Part shown: positions 8,373 to 16,739 of the stretch, one piece after another | Position numbering within the stretch: the first letter of the stretch is position 1 | Layout: every line of letters starts with the position of its first letter | NCBI RefSeq assembly: GCF_000337695.1 | Contig: NZ_AOIA01000091.1 | Location: 7,711 to 41,934, forward strand | Length of the DNA: 34,224 nucleotides | Source: Natronococcus jeotgali DSM 18795 | GTDB taxonomy: Archaea > Halobacteriota > Halobacteria > Halobacteriales > Natrialbaceae | Reading direction: 5' to 3' | Made by a program: the position numbers and the translations under genes | Notes under the pieces: model-generated | Told to the model about the DNA's origin: nothing | What the model saw: only the letters and a program-made list of their open reading frames with translations | Databases searched by the model: none

Positions 8373-9722
8373 ATGGCCGACGCACGACCGAACGTCCTCC
8401 TGATCCACGGCCACGACACCGGCCGCTATCTCGGCTGTTACGGCGTCGACGTCGGAACCCCGAATATCGACGCGCTCGCCGCTGACGGCGCGGTGTTCGA
8501 CCGGCACTTCGCGTCCGCGCCCCAGTGCTCGCCGAGTCGTGGCAGTCTCATGACCGGTCGCATGCCACACGTCAACGGGCTCATGGGGCTCGCACACGGC
8601 AACTGGGAGCTCCACGACGACGAGCGCATCCTCCCCCACTACCTCGGCGACGCCGGCTACGAAACCCACCTGTTCGGGCTCCAGCACATTACGCAGGACA
8701 CGGACCGCCTCGAGTACGATCACGTCCACTCCGAGGGGAACCTCTACCCGGGCGTCTCGCCGGCGGTCCACCAGGCCAACAGGGCGCGAAACGTCGCGTC
8801 GGTCGTCGCGTCGTACCTGGACGCGGACGCCTACACCGACCCCTTCTTCGCGTCGATCGGGTTCTTCGAGTGCCACCGCGTCGAGGAGGAGAACGGCCGA
8901 TTCGGATTCGACGCGGGCTACTACGACGCCGACGATCCGGACGACGTGCGGCCGCTGCCGTACCTTCCGGACAGACGGGGAATCCGCCACGACCTCGGGG
9001 AGATGCGCGGCATGATCGTCGCGATCGACGAGGCTATCGGGACGATTCTCGAGGCGCTCGTTTCGGCGGGCATCGAGGACGAGACGCTCGTGATCGTCAC
9101 GACCGAACACGGCATCGCCTTTCCCCGGGCGAAAGGCACCTGCTACGACGCCGGAATCGAGGCGGCGCTCGTGATGCGCTATCCCGGCGTCGTCGACGGG
9201 GGCGAGCGCTACGACGAACTCGTGAGCAACGTCGACGTCCTGCCGACGATCCTCGAACTGGCGGGGGTCGACGTTCCCGACGGGCTCGCCGGGCGGAGCT
9301 TCGCCGCGCTCGTCGCCGACGAGTACGGAACCTACGACGAACGGGACCGGATCTTCGCCGAGATGACCTGGCACGACACGTACAATCCGATCCGTGCGAT
9401 TCGGACGGGGCGCTACAAGTACGTCCGGCGCTTCTGGCCGCTCCCGACCGTCTACCTCCCGGCGGACGTGTTCGCGAGCGAATCCGGCCGCGAAGTCCGC
9501 GAAGCGGTCGCGACTCCGGCGCGCCAGTACGAGGAGCTGTACGACCTTCGGGATGCACCACAGGAAGACGACAACGTCGTCTACGAACCCCGCTATCGGG
9601 ACGTGCGCCTCGACCTCTCGGAGCGGCTCCACGAGTGGATGGTCGCGACCGACGACCCGCTTCTCGACGGCCCCGTCGTTCCGGGCGACTACGAGGAGAT
9701 TCAGTCGTGGCCGCACCGGTAG
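8373..9722 (+). CDS. Sulfatase, Cys-type (formylglycine-dependent) (449 aa)
   Basis: Alkaline-phosphatase-superfamily sulfatase that hydrolyses sulfate esters or sulfamates after conversion of its active-site Cys to formylglycine. Cys52 lies in QCSPSRGSLMTGR, the CxPSR signature. The N-terminal metal site is HGHDTGRYLGCYG in place of the usual DD motif, as seen in a subset of sulfatases related to N-sulfoglucosamine sulfohydrolases. The later metal motif reads TTEHG (Glu245-His246) where most members have DHG. FPRAKGTCYDAG and VMRYPG complete the C-terminal active-site strand. No signal peptide is visible, suggesting a cytoplasmic enzyme. It precedes a nucleotidyltransferase and a trehalose synthase, so a sulfated sugar osmolyte is a possible substrate (inference). 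Confidence 0.9.
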   Translation: MADARPNVLLIHGHDTGRYLGCYGVDVGTPNIDALAADGAVFDRHFASAPQCSPSRGSLMTGRMPHVNGLMGLAHGNWELHDDERILPHYLGDAGYETHLFGLQHITQDTDRLEYDHVHSEGNLYPGVSPAVHQANRARNVASVVASYLDADAYTDPFFASIGFFECHRVEEENGRFGFDAGYYDADDPDDVRPLPYLPDRRGIRHDLGEMRGMIVAIDEAIGTILEALVSAGIEDETLVIVTTEHGIAFPRAKGTCYDAGIEAALVMRYPGVVDGGERYDELVSNVDVLPTILELAGVDVPDGLAGRSFAALVADEYGTYDERDRIFAEMTWHDTYNPIRAIRTGRYKYVRRFWPLPTVYLPADVFASESGREVREAVATPARQYEELYDLRDAPQEDDNVVYEPRYRDVRLDLSERLHEWMVATDDPLLDGPVVPGDYEEIQSWPHR

Positions 9723-9953
9723 TCCGGCGTTCGAACGTCGACCGGGCGACGAAAACCGCGGCCATCGATACCGGTGAAAGGTTTACTACCGGAGCCGTGG
9801 AAGCCGTCGGCGGGAACCGCCCGGAGTACTGCGAGAATGGCCAGCAATTCGACCGCGAGACGCACGCAGTTCTCGGGGGTCTCGAGCGTACCGCCGGGTC
9901 GCACAGCCGTCGCGACGACTACGACGGACGTTCCGTTCGCGGTGATCTGAACC

Positions 9954-10934
9954 GTGGACGCCGTCGTCCTGGCCGGCGGATACGCGACCCGGCTGTGGCC
10001 GATCACGAGACATCGACCGAAGATGCTTCTCCCGCTCGGGGAGACGGCCGTCGTCGACCGCATCTACGACGAACTCGAGGCCGAGGACCGCATCGAGACG
10101 GTGTACGTCAGCACGAACGAACGCTTCGCCGACGACTTCGGGGCACACCTGGCGAAGCGTTCGTACGACAAACCGCAACTATCGGTCGAGGAAACGCGCG
10201 GGGAAGCGGAGAAATTCGGCGTCGTCAGCGGACTCGCGGAACTTCTCGAGCGCGAGGGAATCGACGACGACCTGCTGGTGATCGCCGGAGACAACCTCTT
10301 CGAGTTCGCGATCGGGGACTTCCTCGCGTACTACGATCGGACGGAGGCGCCGACGATCGCCGCCGTCGACGTCGGCTCGCCGGAGCGGGCTGCCGGGTAC
10401 GGCGTCGTCGACCTCGAGGACGATCGCGTGGTCGACTTTCGGGAGAAGCCCGACGACCCGCGGGGGACGTGCGTGTCGGTCGGGTGCTACGCGTTCCCTC
10501 GCGAGACGCTGTCCCTGCTCTCGCAGTATCTCGAGGCGGGGAACGATCCGGACGAACCCGGCTGGTTCGTCCGGTGGCTCCGAAGCCGCGAACCGACGTA
10601 CGCGTACACGTTCGAGGGTGCCTGGTTCGATATCGGTACCCGGGAGAGTTACCTCGACGCCGTCGCCTGGCACCTGGACGGCGAGTCGCGAGTCGCCGAC
10701 GCGGCGTCGCTCGAGAACGCGACGGTTGGCGCGGGCGTTCACGTCATGGCAGACGCGACCCTCGTCGACGCGACCGTCGATCGGGCGGTAATCTTCCCGG
10801 GCGTCACCCTCGAAGCGACGACCGTTCGCGGATCGATCGTCGACGAAGGCGCGACGCTCGGCGAAATCGCGCTTCGCGACGCGATGATCGGCGCGTACAC
10901 CCGGATTCCGACTCCGGACGGGGCATCGGAGTGA
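9954..10934 (+). CDS. Sugar-1-phosphate nucleotidyltransferase (326 aa)
   Basis: Makes an NDP-sugar from NTP and sugar-1-phosphate, most likely glucose-1-phosphate. The N-terminal nucleotide-binding loop MDAVVLAGGYATRLWPIT and Lys in RPKMLLPLG are canonical. VIAGDNLFEF carries the metal-binding Asp, and FREKPDDP and FDIGTRESYLDA are product-site motifs of the family. The last ~80 residues (ENATVGAGVHVMADATLVDA and onward) look like a short left-handed beta-helix. Translation starts at GTG 9954, since the motif begins immediately there. The likely NDP-glucose product is the donor needed by the TreT-like enzyme at 11935-13185, which is convergent with this gene, so they are not in one operon. 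Confidence 0.88.
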   Translation: MDAVVLAGGYATRLWPITRHRPKMLLPLGETAVVDRIYDELEAEDRIETVYVSTNERFADDFGAHLAKRSYDKPQLSVEETRGEAEKFGVVSGLAELLEREGIDDDLLVIAGDNLFEFAIGDFLAYYDRTEAPTIAAVDVGSPERAAGYGVVDLEDDRVVDFREKPDDPRGTCVSVGCYAFPRETLSLLSQYLEAGNDPDEPGWFVRWLRSREPTYAYTFEGAWFDIGTRESYLDAVAWHLDGESRVADAASLENATVGAGVHVMADATLVDATVDRAVIFPGVTLEATTVRGSIVDEGATLGEIALRDAMIGAYTRIPTPDGASE

Positions 10935-10974
10935 TCCTCAGCCCCGGCTTCGGTCCCGATCTCGAGGCGCGACG

Positions 10975-11859
10975 TCACGGCGACTCGGCGCTGACCGGGA
11001 CGCAAAACACCGGCACGTCGGCCTCCCGGACGACGTTTTCCGTGACGCTCCCGAGAAACCACTGTCCGATTCCGGTTCGGCCGTGGGTCCCCATCACGAT
11101 CAGATCGACGTCGCGGTCGGCCGCGTACGTGAGGACCGCGTCCGTCGGCGGTCCGGTCGCGATCGTTCCGGAGACGCTGACGCCGGCAGCCACGGCCCGC
11201 TCCCGGACCGTTTCGACCGCCTCCTCGCCGCGGCGCTCGAGCGCCTCGAGGAGGTCGCCCGGCTCCTGTGACCCGAAAAACCGGCTCGTGTCGACGGAGT
11301 AGATCGCGTGAACCATCGATCCCAGCCGGTTCGCCAGCGCGATCCCCCACCCGGTTGCGATCGCGGCCCCGTCGCTGCCGTCCGTCGGGAGGAGCAGCTG
11401 GTCGAACGCGACGTCGTCGATCGCGGACTCGGCGGCGGCCGGCGGAACGGCCAGCACGGGCGCTCGCGCCGTCCGGAGGACGTTCTCGGTGACGCTCCCG
11501 AGGAGAACCCCGTCGAGCCCCGTTCGTCCCTTCGTTCCCATCGCGACGACGTCGATTTCGCGCCGGGTGGCGTACTCGCGGATCGACTGAAACGGCGTCC
11601 CCTGCCTGACCGCCGTCGTGACCTCGAGGGCCGCGTCGTACCCTCGCGCCAGCGTCTCGATCCGGTTCACCGCGTCCTCCGCGTCCTTCTCGAGCGCTTC
11701 GAACGCTCCGTCCGTCGCCCCGATCCGGACGTCGACTACGGAGAGCACGTGGACGTCCGCCCCGGTCCGAGATGCGAGCGCGATCCCGCACCTCGCTCCC
11801 GCGAGGGCCCCCTCGCTGCCGTCCGTCGGTATCAGTATTGATTCGATGAGCCGGTTCAT
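10975..11859 (-). CDS. Universal stress protein with two UspA domains (294 aa)
   Basis: Tandem UspA domain protein. Domain 1 (about residues 4-140) starts SILIPTDGSEG and ends with the ATP-binding pattern GTKGRTGLDGVLLGS. Domain 2 (about 150-290) starts QLLLPTDGSDG and ends with GTHGRTGIGQWFLGS. Both keep the G-x2-G-x9-G-S loop, so both should bind ATP. ATG 11859 gives a family-like N-terminus; a GTG at 11874 is an alternative. It lies 75 bases downstream of the TreT gene on the same strand and may be its operon partner, linking it to osmotic or energy stress (inference). Confidence 0.88.
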   Translation of the reverse strand: MNRLIESILIPTDGSEGALAGARCGIALASRTGADVHVLSVVDVRIGATDGAFEALEKDAEDAVNRIETLARGYDAALEVTTAVRQGTPFQSIREYATRREIDVVAMGTKGRTGLDGVLLGSVTENVLRTARAPVLAVPPAAAESAIDDVAFDQLLLPTDGSDGAAIATGWGIALANRLGSMVHAIYSVDTSRFFGSQEPGDLLEALERRGEEAVETVRERAVAAGVSVSGTIATGPPTDAVLTYAADRDVDLIVMGTHGRTGIGQWFLGSVTENVVREADVPVFCVPVSAESP

Positions 11860-11934
11860 CGGTATGGCCTTCACTACCTGCGGGGATAATTGTGCGGGGC
11901 CGGTGTTCGTCGCCTGCGCCGTCGCAATCGGTCG

Positions 11935-13185
11935 TCATCCGTCCGAATCGACGCCCAGCGTCCCGACGAGGACTTCGAGCAGATCCGCGAGCTGTCGCGG
12001 AAGCAGGAAGCGTTCGCGAACGGACTCCCGCCCGTTCGCTCCAAATCTCGTCCGGCGACGCTCGTTCTCGAGGAGGGAGACGATGCGATCGCCCGCGCTC
12101 GACGCGTCGTTCGGGTCGACGAGATACCCGTTTTCTCCGTCGACGATCTGCAGCGGAATGCCGCCGACGTTCGAGCCGACGACGGGCGTACGCTTCCAGA
12201 GGGCTTCCGAGACGACCAGTCCGAATCCCTCGCGCAGCGACTTCTGGACGACGACGTCCGACCGACGCTGCAGGACGTTCACCGTCGCGTCCGGCAGGTC
12301 GGTCAGCACGTGGACGTTCTGATCGTCGACCGCTTCTTCGGCGACGCGTTCGTACACCGCCATCCCCTCCGGATCGTCGCCAGCCATCGCGCCGACCAGC
12401 GCCAGTTGCAGGTCCGGAACGGTATCGCTGGCCCGACGGTACGCCTCCAGCGTACCGAACTGGTCCTTCCAGGGATCGAACCGGGAGATCTGCGCGACCA
12501 GGGGCCGGTCGAACGACAGGGGATCCAGTCGGTCGCGTTCGGCCGCCTCCGCCGTCTCGTCGAGCGATCGGTTCTTCTCCGCGACCGGATCGATCGAGGG
12601 GTACACGACGCTCGTCGTCAGCGCCCCGACGTCCCCAGCGTAGGCCGTCCGACTAAAGATCGCGTGGTCGACCCGAGACGCGTACTCGGCGACGAACGCG
12701 CGGTACTCCTCGAGGGGATCGGTGAGGTCGACGTGACAGCGCCAGACGATCGCCGCGTCCGGCATCGCCTCCGCGAGGCGATCGAGCATCCCCAGAGGCT
12801 GTGGATCGTGAATCACGACGAGATCGTACTCGCCCTCGAGTTCGGCCGCGTTTCGTTCGGTCACCGACCGGTAGGTCGCTTTCATCCCCTCGGTCAACGG
12901 CGGCCCGTCCCCCTGGAGCCCGTTGTGGATCGCCTTGGTCACCGCGAAGAAGTCGTCGGTGGCGTCCATCACGAGCCAGTCGGTGTCGATACCGAGGTCG
13001 TTACACACCGGTACGATCGACCGAAGCAACTCGGCGACGCCGCCGCCGGTGGCGGTCGAATTGACGTGGAGGATCCGGCGATCCGAAAGCGCCTCGGCGA
13101 GCGAGCGGAGCCGTTCGAGTCGGTCGGGGCCCGCGACGTCGGCGTACGCCTCGAGCGTTCGGTCCGGAAGTGAGGGCGCGTGCAT
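11935..13185 (-). CDS. treT: TreT-like trehalose glycosyltransferring synthase, GT4 family (416 aa)
   Basis: Retaining GT-B glycosyltransferase predicted to join NDP-glucose and glucose to trehalose. The N-terminal domain has LHVNSTATGGGVAELL (acceptor/phosphate loop), VVIHDPQPLGM and VWRCHVDLTDP. The linker has VVYPSIDPVAEKN. All of these are strong hallmarks of archaeal TreT. The C-terminal donor domain has SRFDPWKDQFG and the E-x7-E region KSLREGFGLVVSEALWKRTPVVGSNVGG, written here only to show EGFGLVVSEA. Length is typical. Trehalose is an established compatible solute in many Halobacteria. An NDP-sugar synthase gene lies 1 kb away and a USP gene follows on the same strand. A trehalose phosphorylase-like GT4 enzyme is the main alternative. 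Confidence 0.85.
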   Translation of the reverse strand: MHAPSLPDRTLEAYADVAGPDRLERLRSLAEALSDRRILHVNSTATGGGVAELLRSIVPVCNDLGIDTDWLVMDATDDFFAVTKAIHNGLQGDGPPLTEGMKATYRSVTERNAAELEGEYDLVVIHDPQPLGMLDRLAEAMPDAAIVWRCHVDLTDPLEEYRAFVAEYASRVDHAIFSRTAYAGDVGALTTSVVYPSIDPVAEKNRSLDETAEAAERDRLDPLSFDRPLVAQISRFDPWKDQFGTLEAYRRASDTVPDLQLALVGAMAGDDPEGMAVYERVAEEAVDDQNVHVLTDLPDATVNVLQRRSDVVVQKSLREGFGLVVSEALWKRTPVVGSNVGGIPLQIVDGENGYLVDPNDASSAGDRIVSLLENERRRTRFGANGRESVRERFLLPRQLADLLEVLVGTLGVDSDG

Positions 13186-13346
13186 CGTTCGTGCCCGTCG
13201 CTACGACGACGGACGCTATCAGTTGTGGGGGCGATGGGGGAGGGGTCCGCTTTCGGCCGTCACGACCCGTCGAACGTCGACGCTCTCTTTTCACTGAACG
13301 AATAGTTATCCCCCCAGCCGGCGAAGGAGAGCGTGAGGAACCTCCC

Positions 13347-13715
13347 GTGCCACGATCCGAACCCACACTGACGCAGCGTAAACTTTCGCCACGACTGCTG
13401 AAAAGGCGAGCCGCGCTCGAGGCGATCCCGCCGGTCGAACGGTCGGTCGAAGACGGCGTGCTCCGGGTGACGCGGCGCTTTCGCGGGCTGTCGCTCGAGC
13501 AGGCGATGGGCTATCTGGAATCTCTCGGCGGCGAGCGAATCGGGTCGAACGCGATCGAAGGCGAGGGGTGGCGAGCCGAACTGGCGGCCGAGAAAGTTCC
13601 AGTCGGTCCGTCGTACCGTCTCACCGAGGTGACGATCACGTGGACGGGCGAGGAAGACGTTCTCGAGCCGATCGTCCTGCGGTTCCGTCTCAAAGCGTTT
13701 CGGGCGCCGGGGTAA
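13347..13715 (+). CDS. Hypothetical protein (122 aa)
   Basis: I do not recognise the family. The product is a small soluble protein with a basic N-terminus (TLTQRKLSPRLLKRRAALEA) and a mixed alpha/beta body; no Cys, no His cluster and no membrane segment are visible. GTG 13347 is chosen because upstream residues in the frame are Arg/Pro-rich non-coding-like. A TATA-like AATAGTTATCCC lies about 45 bases upstream at 13301-13312. G/C bias at third positions supports coding. It is divergent from the TreT gene with 161 bases between them, so the two might share a regulatory region. Confidence 0.65.
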   Translation: MPRSEPTLTQRKLSPRLLKRRAALEAIPPVERSVEDGVLRVTRRFRGLSLEQAMGYLESLGGERIGSNAIEGEGWRAELAAEKVPVGPSYRLTEVTITWTGEEDVLEPIVLRFRLKAFRAPG

Positions 13716-14006
13716 CGAACCGGGCGGGGGACAGGGTACGGCGGGCGTTCGATCCTTCGCTCCTCACCGACTGGCGTTTTTGCGATCGTCGCAAGCCTCC
13801 GCCGGTCGAGCGGCGCGTTCGGCGACGCCGACGAGTAGCCGTCGCCACTCGATCGAGCGGTTCTTCGAACCGACGACCGCGACTTCGACGTGAGTCCGTC
13901 GCAGTAGACGCGCGTATCGATCGCCGCTCGTCCGGAAGTGCGGAATCGGCTGCCGGGGAACCGTTGTCGATGCCTGCGCGGTAGAAATCCGGGCGGCGGG
14001 TACTGG

Positions 14007-14759
14007 TCACTCGTCGGCCTCGAGCGCCGTCTCTACGCGTCGAGCGGTGTCTCGTAACAGCGCCACGTCGTCGGTGAAGACCTCGATCGCGACGGTACCG
14101 TCGAATCCCGCGAGGTGTTCCGCGACGAGTCCGTAATCGATCTCGCCGGCGCCGATCGGCAGGTGCGTGTCGCCACGGCTCCGCGCGTCGTGGACGTGGA
14201 GATGCGAGACGAGGTCGCCGTAACTCGAGAGGAATCGGTCGATCCCGTCGGTGCCGTCTTCCATGTAGGCGTGGCCGACGTCGAAGCAGACGGGCGTCCC
14301 CGTCTCGCGCGCGAGGTCTCCCAGCACCGACAGCGGGTAGCCGCGCTTCTGGTGGCCGACGTTCTCGACGACGAGTTCCACGTCAGCGTCATCGCCAGCC
14401 GACGCGATCGACGTGAGTTGGTCGGCGAAGCGGGGTCGCAGGTCCGTGTCGTGCGGATTCCGGGCAGTGCCGTGAAGGACGGCCTTTTCCGCGCCGACGC
14501 CGCCGGCCCACTCGAGCAGCCGCGACAGGTAGTCGACGATCGCGTTGTTGATCTCGGGCACCGGCGTCACGACGACCTGCTCGAACGGGAGGTGTACGCA
14601 GAGGTCGACGTTTGCATCGGCGAGGATTGCCTCGAGACGAGCCGTATCGATCGCGTCGGGATCGCGCCCCTCGCCGATCGACAGCTCCGCCAGATCGAAT
14701 CCCGCGGTCGTCCGTTCCGTTCGCTCGAGCGAGTCGCCGACGGTGAGGCCGATCTGCAT
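14007..14759 (-). CDS. Sugar phosphate isomerase/epimerase-like TIM-barrel protein (250 aa)
   Basis: Xylose-isomerase-like/endonuclease IV-type TIM barrel, a fold used by sugar isomerases, epimerases and inosose dehydratases. Metal-site motifs appear in the expected order: CVHLPFE, VVENVGHQ (Glu), CFDVGHAYME (Asp-x-Gly-His), SHLHVHDAR (HxHD) and VAIEVF (Glu). The set suggests an active metal enzyme; the substrate is unknown. ATG 14759 (MQIGLTVGD) is selected because it begins the first beta strand and sits about 25 bases after a minus-strand TATA-like GATTTATG near 14780-14787. The same frame stays open and coding-like to a GTG at 14945, which could mean a longer N-terminus or a separate gene remnant. 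Confidence 0.82.
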   Translation of the reverse strand: MQIGLTVGDSLERTERTTAGFDLAELSIGEGRDPDAIDTARLEAILADANVDLCVHLPFEQVVVTPVPEINNAIVDYLSRLLEWAGGVGAEKAVLHGTARNPHDTDLRPRFADQLTSIASAGDDADVELVVENVGHQKRGYPLSVLGDLARETGTPVCFDVGHAYMEDGTDGIDRFLSSYGDLVSHLHVHDARSRGDTHLPIGAGEIDYGLVAEHLAGFDGTVAIEVFTDDVALLRDTARRVETALEADE

Positions 14760-15141
14760 ACGAATACGTGCGTCGAGGCCGACATAAATCGACGGATATC
14801 GATCGTTACGCCCGGTCGCTCCCGTCGCCCCTCGCGCGACGATACCGTCCGGACCGCGGCGCACTTGACCGACGGATTCGACCGAACCGAGGACGACCTC
14901 CCGGAGTGCGGCGTCGATCGCGTCGTCGGAGAAACCCACGGACACGGTCGATACGGACGGTTCGGAACGACCTCCTCGCCGGTTCTCCGATCCGACACAA
15001 AATTACATACGTACATTTGTTATACAGGTAGAAAAGAATTGTCGTTCGGCGGGTTGCTATCGATCCAGCGAACCGAGACGGCACGACGGTCGGCGACCGT
15101 TCTGCAGAATGCGTCCTGAACCGCATCGAGGTCGGGTGGGT

Positions 15142-15160
15142 CGAGAGACGTCGTCTCTCG
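15142..15160. repeat. 19-base palindrome, possible operator
   Basis: CGAGAGACG-T-CGTCTCTCG is a perfect inverted repeat with 9-base arms and a single central base. It lies 137 bases before the ATG of the USP gene at 15297 and outside any supported coding region. Confidence 0.55.
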
Positions 15161-15266
15161 TGGTGGCGGTTGCGTTCCCCGGCAACGGATACGTAGCCCG
15201 ATCGATTCGGAGCCAAGCCGCTCGAGCGCCGGCGTCGGTTTCCCCCCGCGAGAACGACCGCCTACC

Positions 15267-15273
15267 ATTATAT
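15267..15273 (+). promoter_or_regulatory. TATA box of the USP gene
   Basis: ATTATAT within CCTACCATTATATCCG is centred about 27 bases before ATG 15297, the spacing expected for a leaderless archaeal transcript. Confidence 0.6.
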
Positions 15274-15296
15274 CCGTTCCCGTCCTCTGCTCGACT

Positions 15297-15716
15297 ATGA
15301 GCGAACGAATTCTGGTGCCGTACGACGGCTCCGGTCCGGCTGAAGCGGCGCTCGAGTACGCGTTCGATACCTTTCCCGACGCGGCCGTCACGGCGCTGTA
15401 CGTCGTTCCGGTCCCCGAAGGCTACTGGGATGCCTTCAGCGCAGCGGAGGAAATCGATATGAAACGGGGCCGCGAACGCGGCGCAGAGATCCTCGAGGAG
15501 GCGACCGAGATCGCACGGGAACGCGACCGCACCCTCGAGACGGACGTCGAAATCGGCAAGCCGAAACAGACGATCGTCGTCCGGGCGGAAGAGGAGGCGT
15601 ACGACGCGGTCGTCATCGGAAGCCACGGTCGGGAAGGCGTGTCCAGGATCCTGCTCGGAAGCGTCGCGGAGGGCGTCGTCCGGCGATCGCCGACGCCCGT
15701 CATCGTCGTCAGGTAG
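15297..15716 (+). CDS. Universal stress protein, single UspA domain (139 aa)
   Basis: Compact UspA protein of normal length. It starts ILVPYDGSGPAEAAL and ends with the ATP-binding loop GSHGREGVSRILLGSVAEGV followed by VIVVR. The second-strand region contains DVEIGKPKQTIVVRAEEE. It likely binds ATP and dimerises; the specific stress role is unknown. A well-placed TATA box lies 24-30 bases upstream. It is convergent with the VIT1-like gene and shares no operon with it. Confidence 0.9.
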   Translation: MSERILVPYDGSGPAEAALEYAFDTFPDAAVTALYVVPVPEGYWDAFSAAEEIDMKRGRERGAEILEEATEIARERDRTLETDVEIGKPKQTIVVRAEEEAYDAVVIGSHGREGVSRILLGSVAEGVVRRSPTPVIVVR

Positions 15717-15804
15717 CCGCGCGGTTTGCGGTCGGAACTGACACGGAGGTCGGACGGCGGCCGCATCAGCCGATCGCGCGGACGAAGCGACCGAGGTCGG
15801 ACGC

Positions 15805-16404
15805 TCACCCCGGCAGAAACAGATTGAGGACGGCGACGACGATTCCCGCGAGCCCCATCCGAACCCCGGCGACGATCCAGTTCTGTTTGGAAATCGAGCC
15901 GAGATACGCCCCGAACACGAACAGGACGGCGACGCCGACGGCGATGGCGAGCAGCGTCGCCTCGAGCATTGAAACGACGATACCCTGACCGAGAAACGGA
16001 CCCAGCGGCAGGAGGATGCCGATCAGCGGACCGATTCCGCTCGCGATCGCGTTGATCTTCCGAGCGCCCGCTCGCCGTTGTTGCACCGCCGTGTCCTCGA
16101 GATCGGCCAACATCGCCCGCTCGAGTTCCATCAGCTCGGCCTGTTTCTCGGCGCGTTCGATCTCCCAGACGCTCCAGACGCCCGACGTTCCCAGTCCGAC
16201 GGCCGCGCCGAGGCCGATCGTGATTACGGTGAGGCCGTCGGTGACGCCGGACAGGTACGCACCGACGACGACGCCGATACACGTCAGCGTGCCGTCGAAC
16301 CCGTTGGAGATGAAGTACCGCCGCGAGATCGATCTGACCTCCTCGTCCTCGAGGAGTCTGCGAACGCTATCGAAACGGTCGCGAAGCGAAGACACGTCGC
16401 TCAC
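15805..16404 (-). CDS. VIT1/CCC1-family transporter (199 aa)
   Basis: Membrane protein of the VIT1/CCC1 family, which moves Fe2+/Mn2+ in eukaryotes. The N-terminus has RRYFISNGFDGTLTCIGVVV, matching the family's first helix with its conserved Asp/Gly pattern. The cytoplasmic loop between helices 2 and 3 is Glu-rich (EIERAEKQAELMELERAML), like the metal-binding domain of VIT1. Three more helices follow. Start GTG 16404 overlaps the stop of the DUF211 gene as GTGA, so translation is probably coupled. It is the last gene of the unit P-type ATPase - DUF211 - VIT1, which suggests a role in divalent cation handling. Confidence 0.82.
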   Translation of the reverse strand: MSDVSSLRDRFDSVRRLLEDEEVRSISRRYFISNGFDGTLTCIGVVVGAYLSGVTDGLTVITIGLGAAVGLGTSGVWSVWEIERAEKQAELMELERAMLADLEDTAVQQRRAGARKINAIASGIGPLIGILLPLGPFLGQGIVVSMLEATLLAIAVGVAVLFVFGAYLGSISKQNWIVAGVRMGLAGIVVAVLNLFLPG

Positions 16405-16694
16405 CGGTCCTGGGGCGTTTCGACCTGTTCGACGAGGCGCTCGCCGCAGACGACCTGGTCGATGGAGTGAACCGTCCCGCCGAGGTCGGCGACGGCCGCC
16501 TCGAGCGCGTCCGCGTCGATGTCTTCGCCCTCGATCGTGAGTTTGAGGTTCTGGACCTCGCGATCGGTCTCGATCAACACGGCGTTGACGCCGTCGACGC
16601 CGGAACAGTCGGCGGCGGTGTCGGTGAACTCGAGAATGTCCGGCTCCTGTGGCTTCATGACGTCGATGACGAGTCGGCGTATCGAGGGAGTCAC
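16401..16694 (-). CDS. DUF211 family protein (97 aa)
   Basis: Small soluble archaeal protein of the DUF211 family (ferredoxin-like fold), with typical stretches RRLVIDVMKPQEPDILEFT, VNAVLIETDREVQNLKLTIEG and GGTVHSIDQVVCGERLVE. Family members have been structurally characterised and some bind Ca2+ as oligomers, but a function is not settled. Translation begins at GTG 16694. It follows the P-type ATPase by 45 bases, and its TGA overlaps the next start by 4 bases. Its place between a Ca2+-ATPase-like pump and a VIT1 transporter fits a metal-linked accessory or sensor role (inference). Confidence 0.85.
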   Translation of the reverse strand: MTPSIRRLVIDVMKPQEPDILEFTDTAADCSGVDGVNAVLIETDREVQNLKLTIEGEDIDADALEAAVADLGGTVHSIDQVVCGERLVEQVETPQDR

Positions 16695-16739
16695 GTGTCG
16701 TACGATCGGGATCGACGGCCTTAGTGACCGGGGCCGATA

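Larger units (their letters stand above)
14760..15296. other. 537-base intergenic region with divergent promoters
   Basis: It contains an AT-rich segment at 14998-15028 (AAAATTACATACGTACATTT, then TTATACA) that could serve the minus strand, a 19-base palindrome at 15142-15160, and the TATA box of the downstream USP. Bases 14800-14945 have haloarchaeal-like codon bias in the minus-strand frame (V-S-V-G-F-S-D-D-A-I-D-A). No complete gene can be supported. Confidence 0.5.

Noticed and set aside
9837-9950. Short 37-codon frame just before the nucleotidyltransferase
   Set aside because: Thr/Ser/Val-rich peptide with no start signal; in GC-rich DNA open frames of this size are expected by chance.
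8525-11302. 925-residue open frame on the plus strand
   Set aside because: Arg/Pro-rich shadow of the sulfatase, nucleotidyltransferase and USP genes; no domain motif, and the genes in other frames have clear catalytic motifs.
13690-14010. 106-residue minus-strand frame between convergent genes
   Set aside because: Arg/Ser-rich, overlaps the ends of both neighbours, with no motif.
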